From positions 1-64,000 of the forward strand of contig JBLNDJ010000060.1 of NCBI GenBank assembly GCA_050261515.1: DNA of 64,000 nucleotides, in the 5' to 3' direction. Every line of letters starts with the position of its first letter. Position 1 is the stretch's first letter. Of this stretch, positions 7,574 through 16,277 are shown piece after piece. Position numbers and translations under genes: made by a program. Below the pieces are notes generated by a model. The model made no database searches and was not told the origin of the DNA. It saw nothing but the letters and a program-made list of their open reading frames with translations. This DNA is from JBLNDJ01 sp050261515. GTDB taxonomy: Bacteria; Acidobacteriota; Terriglobia; Bryobacterales; Bryobacteraceae.

Positions 7574-9296
7574 CGGAAGCCTCCTCAGCGTTGGCAGGCG
7601 GCGCGGTGAAATCCGCCGGATCGAACAGGTCTTTTGGCAGTAGCCACCGGCTCTGGTCTCGAAGCCGAGCGCCCCGGATTCGCACGCTTTTGGCCCCCAG
7701 GACGGTGAGCATCTGCGCGATGGCCTTCACCGTGAGACTGAGGAAGAACGCCTTGTTCACGTGCATCTGAAGGTCGCTGGCGGAAATGGCCACGTGACCG
7801 TCGATCACCGTGGGTTTGCGGATCGACTGAATGGGCTGAGTTTCGATGCAGGGGATGAAGGCGCTCTCGGTGAGATAGCGCGTCAGATACATCTTGGTGA
7901 CGCCGACGGTGTCGGTTTCATCGCCACCTTCTTGTTCCGTGAGCGCGTCGAGCATGGTCTGCGCCAGGCGTTCCCAGGCTTTGGGTTTGATGCGAGGAAT
8001 GAGGCGGTTCACGGCGGCGGCGACGGCAACGCGGACGCTGGCCTGATCAATCAACTTGCCGACACCGGAGAACTTGATGGTGGCGTTCTCCAGTTCCATC
8101 ACGTAGGTCGGCTCTTCGCCGGTGACCTTGAGAAGCCGGAGCACCCGCACTCCCAGTGCCTGGGAGATGCGCTCGCACAGGATGGCCTTGGCTGCTGCCG
8201 GATCCGGCTCAGGATCCTGCGGCTTTGGCGGAGGGTCGCTTTGGGCAGGCTGGCTGGGCTCTGCGGCGGCTGTTTCAGTAGCGAATGGATCAACGCCGCC
8301 TTTCCGTTCGGCCGCCCGCGCCAGCGTGCGTTCAAAGTAGTCGGCGTTCCTGCGCGCACGCTCCCCATGAAGCCGGCGGTGGTGAATTATCAAGTCAACG
8401 ATCTGCTGGTCCGCGAGACCGGCATCGACACCGAAGTCCGCAAGGGCCAAGTCGTAGCCCGACTGCGATTGATCCCTGAGATCGTGACGCTGCCTGAGCC
8501 AGGTGTTCTTGAAGCGCATGTCGGCGGCCATGTAGCGCTTCAGGAGGTCGTCCGGCACGGACGCGTTCAGGTCGATGACAACCGGCGCGTCTTCCATGCG
8601 GCCGGCCCACTCGCGGCGCGCGCGCTCTTCGGCGTCAGGGTCGGGGATTCCCAGACCGTCCAGGAACTCGGCAAAATCGCTCGGGTTGTAGCGGCGGCCT
8701 GCGTTGGAGTGAACCGTGACCGGCTTCGGGTTTCTCGGGTCCTTATTGTTGAGCGTTCCCGGTATGCGCAACACCCGTGCCAGGTCAGACAAACGGTCGA
8801 AGGCCCAGCCGCGTGCCGCGGCATTCAGACGAAGCAACGTCTGCCACCGCGCGATGAGCGCTGCTGCACTCTGGCGTTCGTCAACGGTGTCGAATAGCAG
8901 GGGCTCTTTGAACAACCACCAGGCGTGCGCACCATTGCCGGTGGCGATCACCACGGTTGGCGACATCGCGGGCGGGATGACGCTGAGGGCGTCTTCAATG
9001 GAGGTTGGAAGCTTGGTCTTGGCGTGCGCTTCCGACTTCAGATCGAGGTCGGCCCAGAAGCCCGCGAGTCCGAGAACTCTGTCTGAAGGGCAGCGCCGCG
9101 ACGGGCCGAAATCCTGCGGAGACAAGCCGACGCCGACATAGATGTCCCGGCCGCGCGTGGACTCGATGAATTCGGCTGCACGATCGATCTCGCGAAACCA
9201 GTGCGAACGCTTGTCAGCCAGCGTCCAGATCAGGACATAGGCATCGCCGGGCTTGTCCGCAAATAGGCTGTGTAGGAAGCTGCGTGGATCTTTCAT
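7560..9296 (-). CDS. RepB-type archaeo-eukaryotic-like primase (phage replication protein)
   Basis: A 578-residue protein whose first 200 residues match the RepB_primase type of AEP primase: catalytic D83 and D85 in GFWADLDLK, TGNGAHAWWLF at 119-129 with H124, and LARVLRIPGTLNNKD at 172-186. The linker near 320-360 is Pro/Gln/Ala-rich. The C-terminal 220 residues are probably a helical DNA-binding or helicase-loading part that I cannot name. The ATG at 9296 is preferred over an upstream in-frame codon because it has a GGAGA ribosome binding site and an ATGA overlap with the HNH gene. It likely primes replication together with the two helicases of this operon. Confidence 0.82.
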   Translation of the reverse strand: MKDPRSFLHSLFADKPGDAYVLIWTLADKRSHWFREIDRAAEFIESTRGRDIYVGVGLSPQDFGPSRRCPSDRVLGLAGFWADLDLKSEAHAKTKLPTSIEDALSVIPPAMSPTVVIATGNGAHAWWLFKEPLLFDTVDERQSAAALIARWQTLLRLNAAARGWAFDRLSDLARVLRIPGTLNNKDPRNPKPVTVHSNAGRRYNPSDFAEFLDGLGIPDPDAEERARREWAGRMEDAPVVIDLNASVPDDLLKRYMAADMRFKNTWLRQRHDLRDQSQSGYDLALADFGVDAGLADQQIVDLIIHHRRLHGERARRNADYFERTLARAAERKGGVDPFATETAAAEPSQPAQSDPPPKPQDPEPDPAAAKAILCERISQALGVRVLRLLKVTGEEPTYVMELENATIKFSGVGKLIDQASVRVAVAAAVNRLIPRIKPKAWERLAQTMLDALTEQEGGDETDTVGVTKMYLTRYLTESAFIPCIETQPIQSIRKPTVIDGHVAISASDLQMHVNKAFFLSLTVKAIAQMLTVLGAKSVRIRGARLRDQSRWLLPKDLFDPADFTAPPANAEEASDERA

Positions 9297-9688
9297 CGAG
9301 AGGTCTCCAGGCCGGCCAACAGAGGTCGGGCCGCGTCGAGCCTGCGGTGTCTGGTATCCCGCGCGTTTCGCAGGTGCTCGGCGGCGTCGTGCGCAAGGTG
9401 GCAGCGCTGGCACAGGGCCCTCAGGTTGTCGTCGGCGTTGTTCTCTGGCGTGTGGTCGAGATGGGCAATCGTCAGGACGATGCGCGTGAGGCGGATGCCG
9501 TCGAGCGCCGCCGCCCCGACCTCCATGCCCTGGAAGCGTTCGAAGCTACCGTCGCGCTTCCGGCGGCCGATGGCCCCGTTCTCGACGCCGCAGAACTCAC
9601 ACCGATGTCCGGCGCGCTCGAGGATCCGCTGGCGGATTGACTTCCAGTCCTTCGGATAGCGATGGCGTTCATTGGGCCGGATCGGCAT
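9293..9688 (-). CDS. HNH endonuclease
   Basis: A 131-residue HNH nuclease. Zinc ligands are C30-x2-C33 and C93-x2-C96; the beta-beta-alpha metal site is ITIAHLDHTPENNADDN with H76, H79 and N89, followed by H97/H100. The start at 9688 is preceded by GGAGGAGG, a strong ribosome binding site, and replaces a longer reading without one. It overlaps the upstream gene by 20 bases and the primase gene by 4 bases. Here it is buried in the replication operon, so it may act in replication or recombination rather than at cos cleavage; that is inference. Confidence 0.85.
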   Translation of the reverse strand: MPIRPNERHRYPKDWKSIRQRILERAGHRCEFCGVENGAIGRRKRDGSFERFQGMEVGAAALDGIRLTRIVLTIAHLDHTPENNADDNLRALCQRCHLAHDAAEHLRNARDTRHRRLDAARPLLAGLETSR

Positions 9689-10148
9689 GTGCCTCCTCCA
9701 TCCGTGCAAGCGCTCGTTCGACCGGGTGCCAGACGTCGGCCGCTGGACCGTACCAGGCCTCCGCGGTGCGGATCGCGTGCTGCAAAAACGGCGAGGCGAA
9801 ATCCCTCCGGCGGCTCTTCTGCGTTCCGGCAAACATCAGCCAGCGGTCCCCGTCCTTACGCAACCAGACCGGCGTGCTGCCATATGTGGCTCGATAGGCG
9901 GCGGCATCAGGCAACGCCGGTGACGCCGGCACCGGCTCCACCGTGATCGGCGCCGTCGCGAGCCACTTCTCCCACGACACGAACCGCTCACCGTTCCAGA
10001 AGCCGATGACGATGCCGGCATCCATTTCCGCGTCGGCGGGGATGTCCGCCAGAGTGATTCCCGGCGAAGAACTCGCGGGCGTTTCCGGCCTCCCCTTTTG
10101 CTCGCGGAAACGCCGCCAGGCATCGAGGCTGTACGAAGGCGCTGCCAT
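9669..10148 (-). CDS. phage protein of unknown function
   Basis: A 159-residue protein. Its middle contains a short beta-rich segment with FWNGERFVSWEKWLA, and the C-terminus a WYGPAADVWHPVERALARMEEA helix. I do not recognise the family. It is embedded between the VRR-NUC and HNH genes with overlaps at both ends, so it is translated as part of the early operon. Confidence 0.65.
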   Translation of the reverse strand: MAAPSYSLDAWRRFREQKGRPETPASSSPGITLADIPADAEMDAGIVIGFWNGERFVSWEKWLATAPITVEPVPASPALPDAAAYRATYGSTPVWLRKDGDRWLMFAGTQKSRRRDFASPFLQHAIRTAEAWYGPAADVWHPVERALARMEEAHADPAQ

Positions 10149-10456
10149 CAGTGTGTTGCCTCCGGAATGCCAACCACTGCGAGAGCCTCGGACACGTTAC
10201 GCGCGACACCGGCCCGTGCGCCGGCGCGCTCCCAATCGCGAAGGCGCGCCCGCTGCAGGTCGGTGACTTCGCCGTCACGGCGCTTCACTTCGATCTCGAA
10301 ATGCCGTCCCCGGTAGGAGCCGTAGAGATCCGGGTCGCCGGCCACCGACCAGCTGCTGCCGTGGCGCTTACGCACGACGACACCAGGTGTGGCCCGAAGC
10401 GCCGCGACGATCTGCCGGACCAATGTGGACTCGCGGGGGTCGTTGTGGCGGCTCAT
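10148..10456 (-). CDS. VRR-NUC domain nuclease
   Basis: A 102-residue protein that is essentially one VRR-NUC (PD-(D/E)XK superfamily) domain: an N-terminal helix with ESTLVRQIVAALRA, then GDPDLYG, then the catalytic EIEVKRRDGEVTDLQRARL, with D41, E56 and K58 as the likely site. Phage VRR-NUC proteins act as structure-selective (Holliday-junction-like) nucleases. The ATG at 10456 gives an overlap of 4 bases with the preceding gene; a longer open frame upstream is a shadow of neighbouring genes. Confidence 0.83.
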   Translation of the reverse strand: MSRHNDPRESTLVRQIVAALRATPGVVVRKRHGSSWSVAGDPDLYGSYRGRHFEIEVKRRDGEVTDLQRARLRDWERAGARAGVARNVSEALAVVGIPEATH

Positions 10457-10764
10457 CGGTCCACCTCGATTCCGGCGGCCTTCGCGAGTGCGATCGTGAT
10501 CGTTCGGGGCTTCGGCTCGCCGGAGGCCTCGCCGCGCCCCTGGCTGAGCCGGACCGAAACCGTGAAGGCGTCGGCGGCGCTGCGCGACACCGTGTATGCC
10601 GCGCGCGCCGTGTCTAGGAGCAGGAAGGCATCCTCCAACCTCTCCAGCGGGGCGAACCGCCACTTGGGGATCCAACTGCGGCTGGGCTTGACGAAGCGGC
10701 CGGAGGCCACCTTCCAACCCATCACCCGACTGGCGAGTTCGTCTGTCAGTTGCGCATCGTTCAT
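10453..10764 (-). CDS. phage ABA-sandwich-like small protein
   Basis: A 103-residue protein. The start (DELASRVMGWKV), a central SWIPKWRFAPLERLEDAFLLLD and a beta-rich end resemble the small phage ABA-sandwich domain proteins found in many tailed-phage early regions, whose function is unknown. It overlaps its neighbours by 4 bases at both ends (ATGA). Assignment rests on the MGWKV-x-W pattern only, so it is moderate. Confidence 0.6.
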   Translation of the reverse strand: MNDAQLTDELASRVMGWKVASGRFVKPSRSWIPKWRFAPLERLEDAFLLLDTARAAYTVSRSAADAFTVSVRLSQGRGEASGEPKPRTITIALAKAAGIEVDR

Positions 10765-10982
10765 GGCCGCTTTCCCGCTTCGAGTTCGAGCTGAATGCTG
10801 TCGCGCACCTGGCGCTTGTGGAAGTAGCCGACCTCCACCGCCTCGCCGGTGGCCCAGAGCCAGCGGCCCGCACGCCGAAGCAGGCGGGCCGCGGAGAGAG
10901 TGAGGGGGCGGCGCTCGGAGTCCGTCAGCCAGTGCACGAACCAGAGCGAAAGCGCGATGACCAGGATTGTGGCGAGGTACAT
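10761..10982 (-). CDS. small membrane-anchored phage protein
   Basis: A 73-residue protein with one N-terminal hydrophobic segment (about 3-18) and a basic, amphipathic remainder, so it is probably an inner-membrane protein with a cytoplasmic tail. It overlaps the next gene by 4 bases. No family recognised. The coupling makes it a genuine gene of the early operon, despite its small size. Confidence 0.6.
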   Translation of the reverse strand: MYLATILVIALSLWFVHWLTDSERRPLTLSAARLLRRAGRWLWATGEAVEVGYFHKRQVRDSIQLELEAGKRP

Positions 10983-10994
10983 GGCGTCCTCCGC

Positions 10995-11738
10995 TTAGAA
11001 CGGCCCCTGGTCGCCGCCCTGGTCGCGCACCTCGGGATCGAGGCCCGTGGGCACGCGCTCGGCGAGCGTCCGGCAGAGCTGGTGGTACTGCTGCGCGCGC
11101 GCCGCTTCCTCCGCCGTGAGGCGGCGCACGAACTTGAGCAGCGCCTTGCCGTACTGGATGCCGGCGGCGTTCTGTGCCTTTTCGAGTTCCACGCCGATCA
11201 CGGCCTGGTAGTACGGGATGCCCTGCGTGGTCAGCCTCAGGAAGAACTGCCGCGCACCCTTGAGGCTGGTGGGCGGCAGCGACACTACCTCGGGCAACAG
11301 CAGGTCGCCGCGCAGCACGAAGATCTGCTTCACCTGCTTGCAGGCCTGGCCGGCGCCTTCTTCCGCGCTGCCATACTCGGCCAGCGGGCACCGCGAGCAG
11401 TCGCCGCCGGGCTTGCCCTTGCCAGTGATGCCGTCGGACGACGAGCAATCCGGCGGCTGTTTGCCACTGCCCTTGCCGAAGGCGGTCTTGTAGTAAACCC
11501 GGGTATCGCGGGCGTAGACGATGACGCCGCCGATGCGCGGCAGCGCCTCTTCGCCCTCGAGCGTGGGGACGATCCAGCGCGGACTGGCGCCGCCTGAGAT
11601 CTTGACGCGGGGAAGATCGAAGTCGGTGATGCCGCCGCCGCTGATGTTGGTGGCGATGGCCTCGTTGATGACGTCCAGGCTGCTTTCGAGCGCCGAGAGT
11701 GCGCGGGGCGTCTGGATCTGAATCAGTTCGGTGGACAT
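10995..11738 (-). CDS. conserved phage early protein with a four-cysteine zinc-like motif
   Basis: A 247-residue protein. The N-terminal half includes DLPRVKISGGASPRWIVP. A loop near 95-135 carries PDCSS, GGDCSRCPLA and GQACK, suggesting a metal-bound or disulphide-linked Cys4 site. A helix-rich C-terminus with AEEAARAQQYHQL follows. This arrangement recurs in phage replication and recombination regions, and a single-strand DNA-binding or recombination-accessory role is plausible but not shown. An upstream GGAGAA is 6-10 bases from the start. Confidence 0.6.
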   Translation of the reverse strand: MSTELIQIQTPRALSALESSLDVINEAIATNISGGGITDFDLPRVKISGGASPRWIVPTLEGEEALPRIGGVIVYARDTRVYYKTAFGKGSGKQPPDCSSSDGITGKGKPGGDCSRCPLAEYGSAEEGAGQACKQVKQIFVLRGDLLLPEVVSLPPTSLKGARQFFLRLTTQGIPYYQAVIGVELEKAQNAAGIQYGKALLKFVRRLTAEEAARAQQYHQLCRTLAERVPTGLDPEVRDQGGDQGPF

Positions 11739-11755
11739 GCTGTGTTTTCTCCTTG

Positions 11756-12199
11756 TCAGGCTTTCCTGCTGCGCAGGGAATGAACGAACGAAACCTTGAG
11801 TGCGTCGCAGAGCGGCGACGGCAATGCGGTGCGGACTTCTTCTTCCGTGAAGAGCCGGTTCTGCTGCTGGCAGCGCAGGCGCGCCTCATCGGCGACCTCG
11901 CGCACGAATGCGCGGAGCGACTGCGTGTTGTAGTTCTCGGACACGTATTGGCCGAGTTCGGAGGTCTTCAGTGCCGAGATGACCTCCGCGCGGTCGTTCA
12001 CCGGGCTGGCGTGGATGTCCTGCGCGATGTAGACAGTCCGGCCGTCGACCTTCATCGAGGCCACGCCGTCGGCCAAGAACTGCGGCACGAGGGCCTGCTC
12101 CAGGTCGTCAATCCGCGCTGCGATTGCTTTGAGTTCCGAGTCGATTTCGCGTTTGCGCGTCTCCAGGCACACGAACTCCTTCAACTGCTCGATGTTCAT
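11756..12199 (-). CDS. phage protein with an N-terminal coiled coil
   Basis: A 147-residue protein. Residues 1-40 form a strongly charged heptad-like helix, followed by a small beta domain with VDGRTVYIAQDIHASP and a helical C-terminus with CQQQNRLFTEEEVR. AGGAAAG-type Shine-Dalgarno bases precede the ATG. The layout (helix, then small domain, next to an SNF2 helicase) is reminiscent of Gam-like or recombination-mediator proteins, but I cannot assign it. Confidence 0.6.
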   Translation of the reverse strand: MNIEQLKEFVCLETRKREIDSELKAIAARIDDLEQALVPQFLADGVASMKVDGRTVYIAQDIHASPVNDRAEVISALKTSELGQYVSENYNTQSLRAFVREVADEARLRCQQQNRLFTEEEVRTALPSPLCDALKVSFVHSLRSRKA

Positions 12200-12219
12200 T
12201 GCGAGCGTCCTTTCTCCGG

Positions 12220-13884
12220 TTAGGCTTTGATCTCGGCCAAGATGGCCTCGACGACTTCGGCGCGCTTTTCGAGTGCGCGCATGATCTTGCGATCCACCGT
12301 GTTCCGTGCCACCAGGTGGATGTGCTCCACGGGGCGCGTTTGGCCGGGACGGTGGACCCGGCTCAAGGCTTGGTCGTATTCGCCCAACGAGAAGCTGAGC
12401 GAAAAGTAGATGGAATAACGTGCGCGGGTGAGATCCACGCCGACGCCGCCGGCGCTGATCTGCACCGCCAGCACCTGGGCTTCGCCGTCTTGCCAGCGCT
12501 TCAGTTCATCGCGGCGTCCGGAGAGTTCGAGGCTCTCGAAACCGGCAGTCTTGGCGGCCTCATGGACCGCATCCAAATCGGCGTGGAACCGGCAGAACAC
12601 CACAACCGGCTCCCCGGCACCGATATCCTCGAGCGTGTCCGCGAGCAGACTCTGCTTGGCGGAATCGACGCGATGGTACTGGCCATCGTCGGTCTTCACC
12701 CAGCCGCCAGATACCTGCTGCAAACGCAGCAGCTTCACCATGGCGTTGGCGGCCGTCACCCGGCCATCGCGGACCTCGGCGACGAAGTCTTCCTCGAGGT
12801 CGCGGTAAACGCGGAGCGCTTCCGGAGCTAGTTCGCACTCATAGGTCACGTGCGTTTCAGGCGGCAGGTCGAGGACGTCCTTCGAGACGCGGAACGTGAT
12901 GGTCTTCATGAGCGCCTCGAGTTCGTCGAGCTGCTGGAAGCCGGTGACCTGCTTGCGCTGGAACCCACCCATGACGGCGTACTTCTGTCGGAAGGCCGCG
13001 AAGGACGGTCCGAAGATGGTCTGGTTCAGAAAGCGGAACTGGGCGTAGGCGTCCAGCGGCGAATGCGGGAGCGGCGTGCCGGTGAGCGCCAGGCGCGCGC
13101 GGCCCCGGGAGCGAAGCCGTTTGAACGCCAAACTTGCTTTGCCGCCGGGCGCCTTCAGCCGGTGCGACTCGTCCGCGATGATGACGTCCCACTGCTGCTT
13201 CTCCGCCCACTCCGCGAAGGGCGCACGCCAGACGGAGTCGTAGTTGATGATGATGGCGAGCGGCCGCTCGGTGGCCTCGGCGAGCCGGAGTTTCTCCTCC
13301 GCGAGCTTCTTCTTATTGGCGACGCTGCCCGCGCTGTCGTCCAGGGTGACGACAATCAACGGGAGATCCAGGTGGCGCTCGATCTGCTGCTCCCAGACCG
13401 GCACAACGCGCAGTGGGCAGCAGATGAGGATGCGCCGGGCGGCCATTGCGGCGAGCACCATCAGCGCGACCAGCGTCTTGCCGACACCCATCTCGAGGGC
13501 GAGAAGTGCGGCGCCGCCACCACGCAGCAGGCGCTCCATGGCGAATCTGAATGCCTCGATCTGGTGCTGCCAGGGCGTCGTCTTGAGTCCGGCGGGAAGT
13601 CCAACTGCGGTTTCCGGCTGGGCCGGCGACGCCGCAGCCGGTTGCACCCGGATTTCAGCGACCGCCTTGGGGGCCAGAAGTGCAGCGAATTTGTCGCTGG
13701 CCTGAAGCCGCGGAATCGAGGATCGGATCAGACGCGCGTGTTGCGGCGTCGCAGGATAGGTCCAAACACGCCGCGCGGTGTCCCAGGAAGCTCCCGGAAC
13801 TCGCTTGCAGAGGACCAAGTTCGCGAATGGCGTCCGAAGCAGAATGCGGCCGGCATCGACATCGGCGAAGGCGGCTTCAGGCAC
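12220..13884 (-). CDS. SNF2/DEAD-like superfamily 2 DNA helicase of phage type
   Basis: A 554-residue SNF2-type ATPase. From the GTG at 13884, Walker A EMGVGKT is at 131-137, the DESH box at 238-241, motif III LTGTPLPHS follows, and motifs V-VI are in the second RecA fold (SAGGVGVDLTRA, SRVHRPGQTRPV). The first 55 residues (VPGASWDTARRVWTYP) resemble the HARP-like DNA-annealing module seen on SMARCAL1-type enzymes. GTG at 13884 is chosen because GAGGAGG lies 6 bases upstream and it gives an 8-base overlap with the excisionase gene; GTG at 13905 is an alternative. Likely role: replication-fork remodelling or branch migration. Confidence 0.85.
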   Translation of the reverse strand: MPEAAFADVDAGRILLRTPFANLVLCKRVPGASWDTARRVWTYPATPQHARLIRSSIPRLQASDKFAALLAPKAVAEIRVQPAAASPAQPETAVGLPAGLKTTPWQHQIEAFRFAMERLLRGGGAALLALEMGVGKTLVALMVLAAMAARRILICCPLRVVPVWEQQIERHLDLPLIVVTLDDSAGSVANKKKLAEEKLRLAEATERPLAIIINYDSVWRAPFAEWAEKQQWDVIIADESHRLKAPGGKASLAFKRLRSRGRARLALTGTPLPHSPLDAYAQFRFLNQTIFGPSFAAFRQKYAVMGGFQRKQVTGFQQLDELEALMKTITFRVSKDVLDLPPETHVTYECELAPEALRVYRDLEEDFVAEVRDGRVTAANAMVKLLRLQQVSGGWVKTDDGQYHRVDSAKQSLLADTLEDIGAGEPVVVFCRFHADLDAVHEAAKTAGFESLELSGRRDELKRWQDGEAQVLAVQISAGGVGVDLTRARYSIYFSLSFSLGEYDQALSRVHRPGQTRPVEHIHLVARNTVDRKIMRALEKRAEVVEAILAEIKA

Positions 13885-14134
13885 GGGAACCCTCCTCGCC
13901 CACACCCTCGCCGCCGGCGGGACGGGTGTTCAGCCAGTCCTGGACATCCGACGGGGCATAGCGGACCAGTTGGCCGACCTTTCGGTACCGGGGGCCCTTT
14001 CCTTCTCCGCGCCAGTAACGCAGCGTGGCAACGGAGACGCGAATCCACCGCGCCACGTCCCGCTCGTCCAGCAAAGTCTGAATCGTCGGCTCGGCTGTTT
14101 CGCGGCTCTCCGCGCTTGTTCGATTCGGTTCCAC
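13877..14134 (-). CDS. excisionase-like MerR-type HTH DNA-binding protein
   Basis: An 85-residue protein with a winged-helix HTH_17 domain: LLDERDVARWIRVSVATLRYWR, then GPRYRKVGQLVRYAPSDVQDWL. This is the standard architecture of phage excisionases and small early regulators. It is the first gene of the long minus-strand early operon that ends with the integrase. Three direct repeats lie just upstream (14171-14197). It may direct excision, regulate the operon, or both. Confidence 0.72.
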   Translation of the reverse strand: MEPNRTSAESRETAEPTIQTLLDERDVARWIRVSVATLRYWRGEGKGPRYRKVGQLVRYAPSDVQDWLNTRPAGGEGVGEEGSRA

Positions 14135-14170
14135 GCGCCCATGATCGGGCGAGAGGCCTATAGGGGCTCA

Positions 14171-14197
14171 ATGTAGGGGATGTAGGTGGAAATGTAG
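14171..14197 (+). repeat. three direct ATGTAG repeats before the early operon
   Basis: ATGTAGGGG at 14171-14179, ATGTAGGTGG at 14180-14189 and ATGTAGAGG at 14192-14200 (CTACAT on the coding strand) lie in the 70 bases between the excisionase-like gene and the next gene upstream. They are spaced 9 and 12 bases, about one helical turn. They fit cooperative operators for an early regulator, or short iterons. No inverted symmetry is seen. Confidence 0.55.
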
Positions 14198-14204
14198 AGG
14201 CCGA

Positions 14205-15071
14205 TCAAGGCCGGGTGCGCTGGCCGCGCTGAAGCAGTTTCTCGATTCTGAGGGCGCGCTCCCCGCCGTCGGGAATCTCATCCTTGCCGAGCTTCCACTT
14301 GTTCAGATCGGACCGGTTCACGTTGGCCCATTCCGCAACGTCCGTCACCGTAGCGCCATGATCTTTGCAGAACTTCCGGATCAGCGCTTGACGGCCAGAC
14401 TTCGGCGTGGGAGCCAAAGGCTTTTCGAGCGCCTCGGCTGTTTGGCGATAGAGGTCGGCGTAGGCCTCGAAGTCGACAACGAGGTGACCGTCGTGGATGC
14501 GCGCCCATTCGCTGAGCCGGAGAAATGCGCGACCGGATTCCCGCCACATGGCGTCCAGAGGCAGTTGATCCGGACAGACGATGATTGGCGCGGGCGAGCC
14601 CGCCAGCTTCGGCGCCGCTCGCAGAACGTCAAGCGAATCCGGCCAGGCGATTCCCTGTACCAGAAAGAACTCCGCGGTGCGGCCGCTTACTTGCCGGCGT
14701 CCAAGTTGCCAGACACGACCCGCCGCAACGGTTTGCAGCCCACTGCTCAGCCCAAGCTGCCCGATCAGCAGCAGGCTGAGCCTTTCGAAGTCCAACTCCC
14801 ACTGCTGGAGGCGCTCCCGCGCGATGCGCACCAGGCCATGCTGTGGGCAGTGGATCCGTGGGTCAGGGCCGATGTCCAGGATCAAGTCGCATGGCTCCCC
14901 GTCCGCGCAGATTTCACAGGTGGCATACTCCGCATCGGCAGCTTTCCGCAGGATGCCGAGACGTAGAATTGCATCGCGGTCCTGCGCCGGCCATCGGCGC
15001 GTCTCGTCGTAGCCGATGATGTGTCCGGCGAGATCAGCTCGACTGAGCAGCTGCGTCAGCGGACTGTCCAC
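14205..15071 (-). CDS. uncharacterised phage regulator-like protein with Cys/His cluster and C-terminal HTH
   Basis: A 288-residue protein. Residues 50-80 contain CEICADGEPC and a further CPQHG, a candidate zinc site. The last 75 residues (LIRKFCKDHGATVTDVAEWANVNRSDLNKWKLGK) read as a helix-turn-helix. The GTG start at 15071 has GGGAG 6 bases upstream; the coding end of the preceding gene overlaps by 38 bases. The likely role is DNA binding in lysis-lysogeny control, given its place beside the divergent switch; this is inference. Confidence 0.55.
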   Translation of the reverse strand: MDSPLTQLLSRADLAGHIIGYDETRRWPAQDRDAILRLGILRKAADAEYATCEICADGEPCDLILDIGPDPRIHCPQHGLVRIARERLQQWELDFERLSLLLIGQLGLSSGLQTVAAGRVWQLGRRQVSGRTAEFFLVQGIAWPDSLDVLRAAPKLAGSPAPIIVCPDQLPLDAMWRESGRAFLRLSEWARIHDGHLVVDFEAYADLYRQTAEALEKPLAPTPKSGRQALIRKFCKDHGATVTDVAEWANVNRSDLNKWKLGKDEIPDGGERALRIEKLLQRGQRTRP

Positions 15072-16227
15072 GGATCACTCCCGACCGTTTCAGGCACGTA
15101 CGGATCTTGTTGTGCTCCATCGTGTCCTTCAGATTGCAGGTATTGCTGGCGCTGATGTTGAAGGTGACGCTGGCATGACGCCGGCTGCCGTTGGCCACCT
15201 GGGCCTTGATGGTCACATGCTCGACTGTCAGCTGGTTCAGCGGCAGGTGCACCTCGTTCAAGCCTCTCTTGATGAAATCGTGCAGCTGCGGCTTCGGAAT
15301 CCGCGGCTGCGCCCCGAACGTGATCCGCCCACCATTGGCGCCCGCGGCCGCCAACCGCATGGCGCAGAGTTCCATCGACCTCACCCCGTCCAGGCTATCC
15401 GTAACGAAACGGAAGGTCGGGTCCTTCAGCTTCTCGATGTCGAAGGAGAGCACCTCGTCTGCCGGCAAGCTCACTTGTTCTTTTAGAACACGGTCGACGA
15501 AATCCTGGGCCAGACTCCGGCGGAACTCCTTGTCCCCTTCGGCGTACATCTCGAAGGCCCCGCTCGCGGGCTCGTACCGGTACACGACGTCGAATGCGCG
15601 TTGACGCGTCAGCCGCTTTAAGTCGTCCGAGTTTTCGAACTCCTCCACGGCTTCGGGATGGTCCGAGATGTAGATCATGATGTACAGAGCCTCGCCACGC
15701 CAATGCGCTCTGACCGTGCTGTATTCGCCACGCCCATCCAAGCTGCGGTACCGTGCTGCCACGATCTCCTTGAACTCTGCCAGCGAAGTCTCGTCGATCT
15801 GCGGATCTGCGGGGGGCAGGTCTTGTCGAGGTTGCCAATGCCGCTTCAGACCGTCCGCCCAAGCGAACCGACGGGCAACGGCAAATACGTCGGGATGATT
15901 GAGCAGCACACGAAAGACTTTGTCCGCCGTGCTGCCTTTGCCCATCGTTGAGAGCACCTTCTCACGCTCGGCAGTACTCCCAGCCGAATCCAGAAGGGTC
16001 TGGATTCCGCGCCGCGAGAAGAGCCCGAATGCCGTCTCGAAGTCCACCCAGCAGGCGTGTCCCTCTTTGCCTGGGAGCGCCATCCAGGCGTCGTGTAAGG
16101 GCTCCATCTCGTCGCCCAAGCCGTCCCAGTCAAAACCGTCGAGCAGGCGGCGCTGCTCGAAATAGATGCGCAACAACGGCGACGACACCAGGCGAAGAAA
16201 GTGGCGCGGTGTGAATTCCATCCGCAT
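15034..16227 (-). CDS. uncharacterised protein opposite the XRE-IrrE regulator
   Basis: A protein of about 397 residues, largely helical and charged, with no membrane segment. It begins MRMEFTPRHFLRL and contains a 230-300 segment rich in aromatic and acidic residues. I do not recognise it. It is transcribed divergently from the XRE-IrrE gene, from a candidate minus-strand promoter (TTGTAA, 18 bases, TAAGAT) overlapped by the palindromic operator. It may be the direct regulatory target of that regulator. The start at 16227 is chosen over an upstream in-frame codon that would lie in the promoter. Confidence 0.55.
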   Translation of the reverse strand: MRMEFTPRHFLRLVSSPLLRIYFEQRRLLDGFDWDGLGDEMEPLHDAWMALPGKEGHACWVDFETAFGLFSRRGIQTLLDSAGSTAEREKVLSTMGKGSTADKVFRVLLNHPDVFAVARRFAWADGLKRHWQPRQDLPPADPQIDETSLAEFKEIVAARYRSLDGRGEYSTVRAHWRGEALYIMIYISDHPEAVEEFENSDDLKRLTRQRAFDVVYRYEPASGAFEMYAEGDKEFRRSLAQDFVDRVLKEQVSLPADEVLSFDIEKLKDPTFRFVTDSLDGVRSMELCAMRLAAAGANGGRITFGAQPRIPKPQLHDFIKRGLNEVHLPLNQLTVEHVTIKAQVANGSRRHASVTFNISASNTCNLKDTMEHNKIRTCLKRSGVIRGQSADAAAQSS

Positions 16228-16277
16228 GGTTTGCCCCTCAATCGATGGTTGTGTTCCGCCAAAGCGGATTCTCAATC

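Noticed and set aside
10453..11889. Minus-strand open frame of 478 codons spanning three early genes
   Set aside because: Only its last 103 codons are the real ABA-sandwich-like gene; upstream it is a frame-shifted, Arg/His/Pro-rich reading of neighbours that have their own starts.
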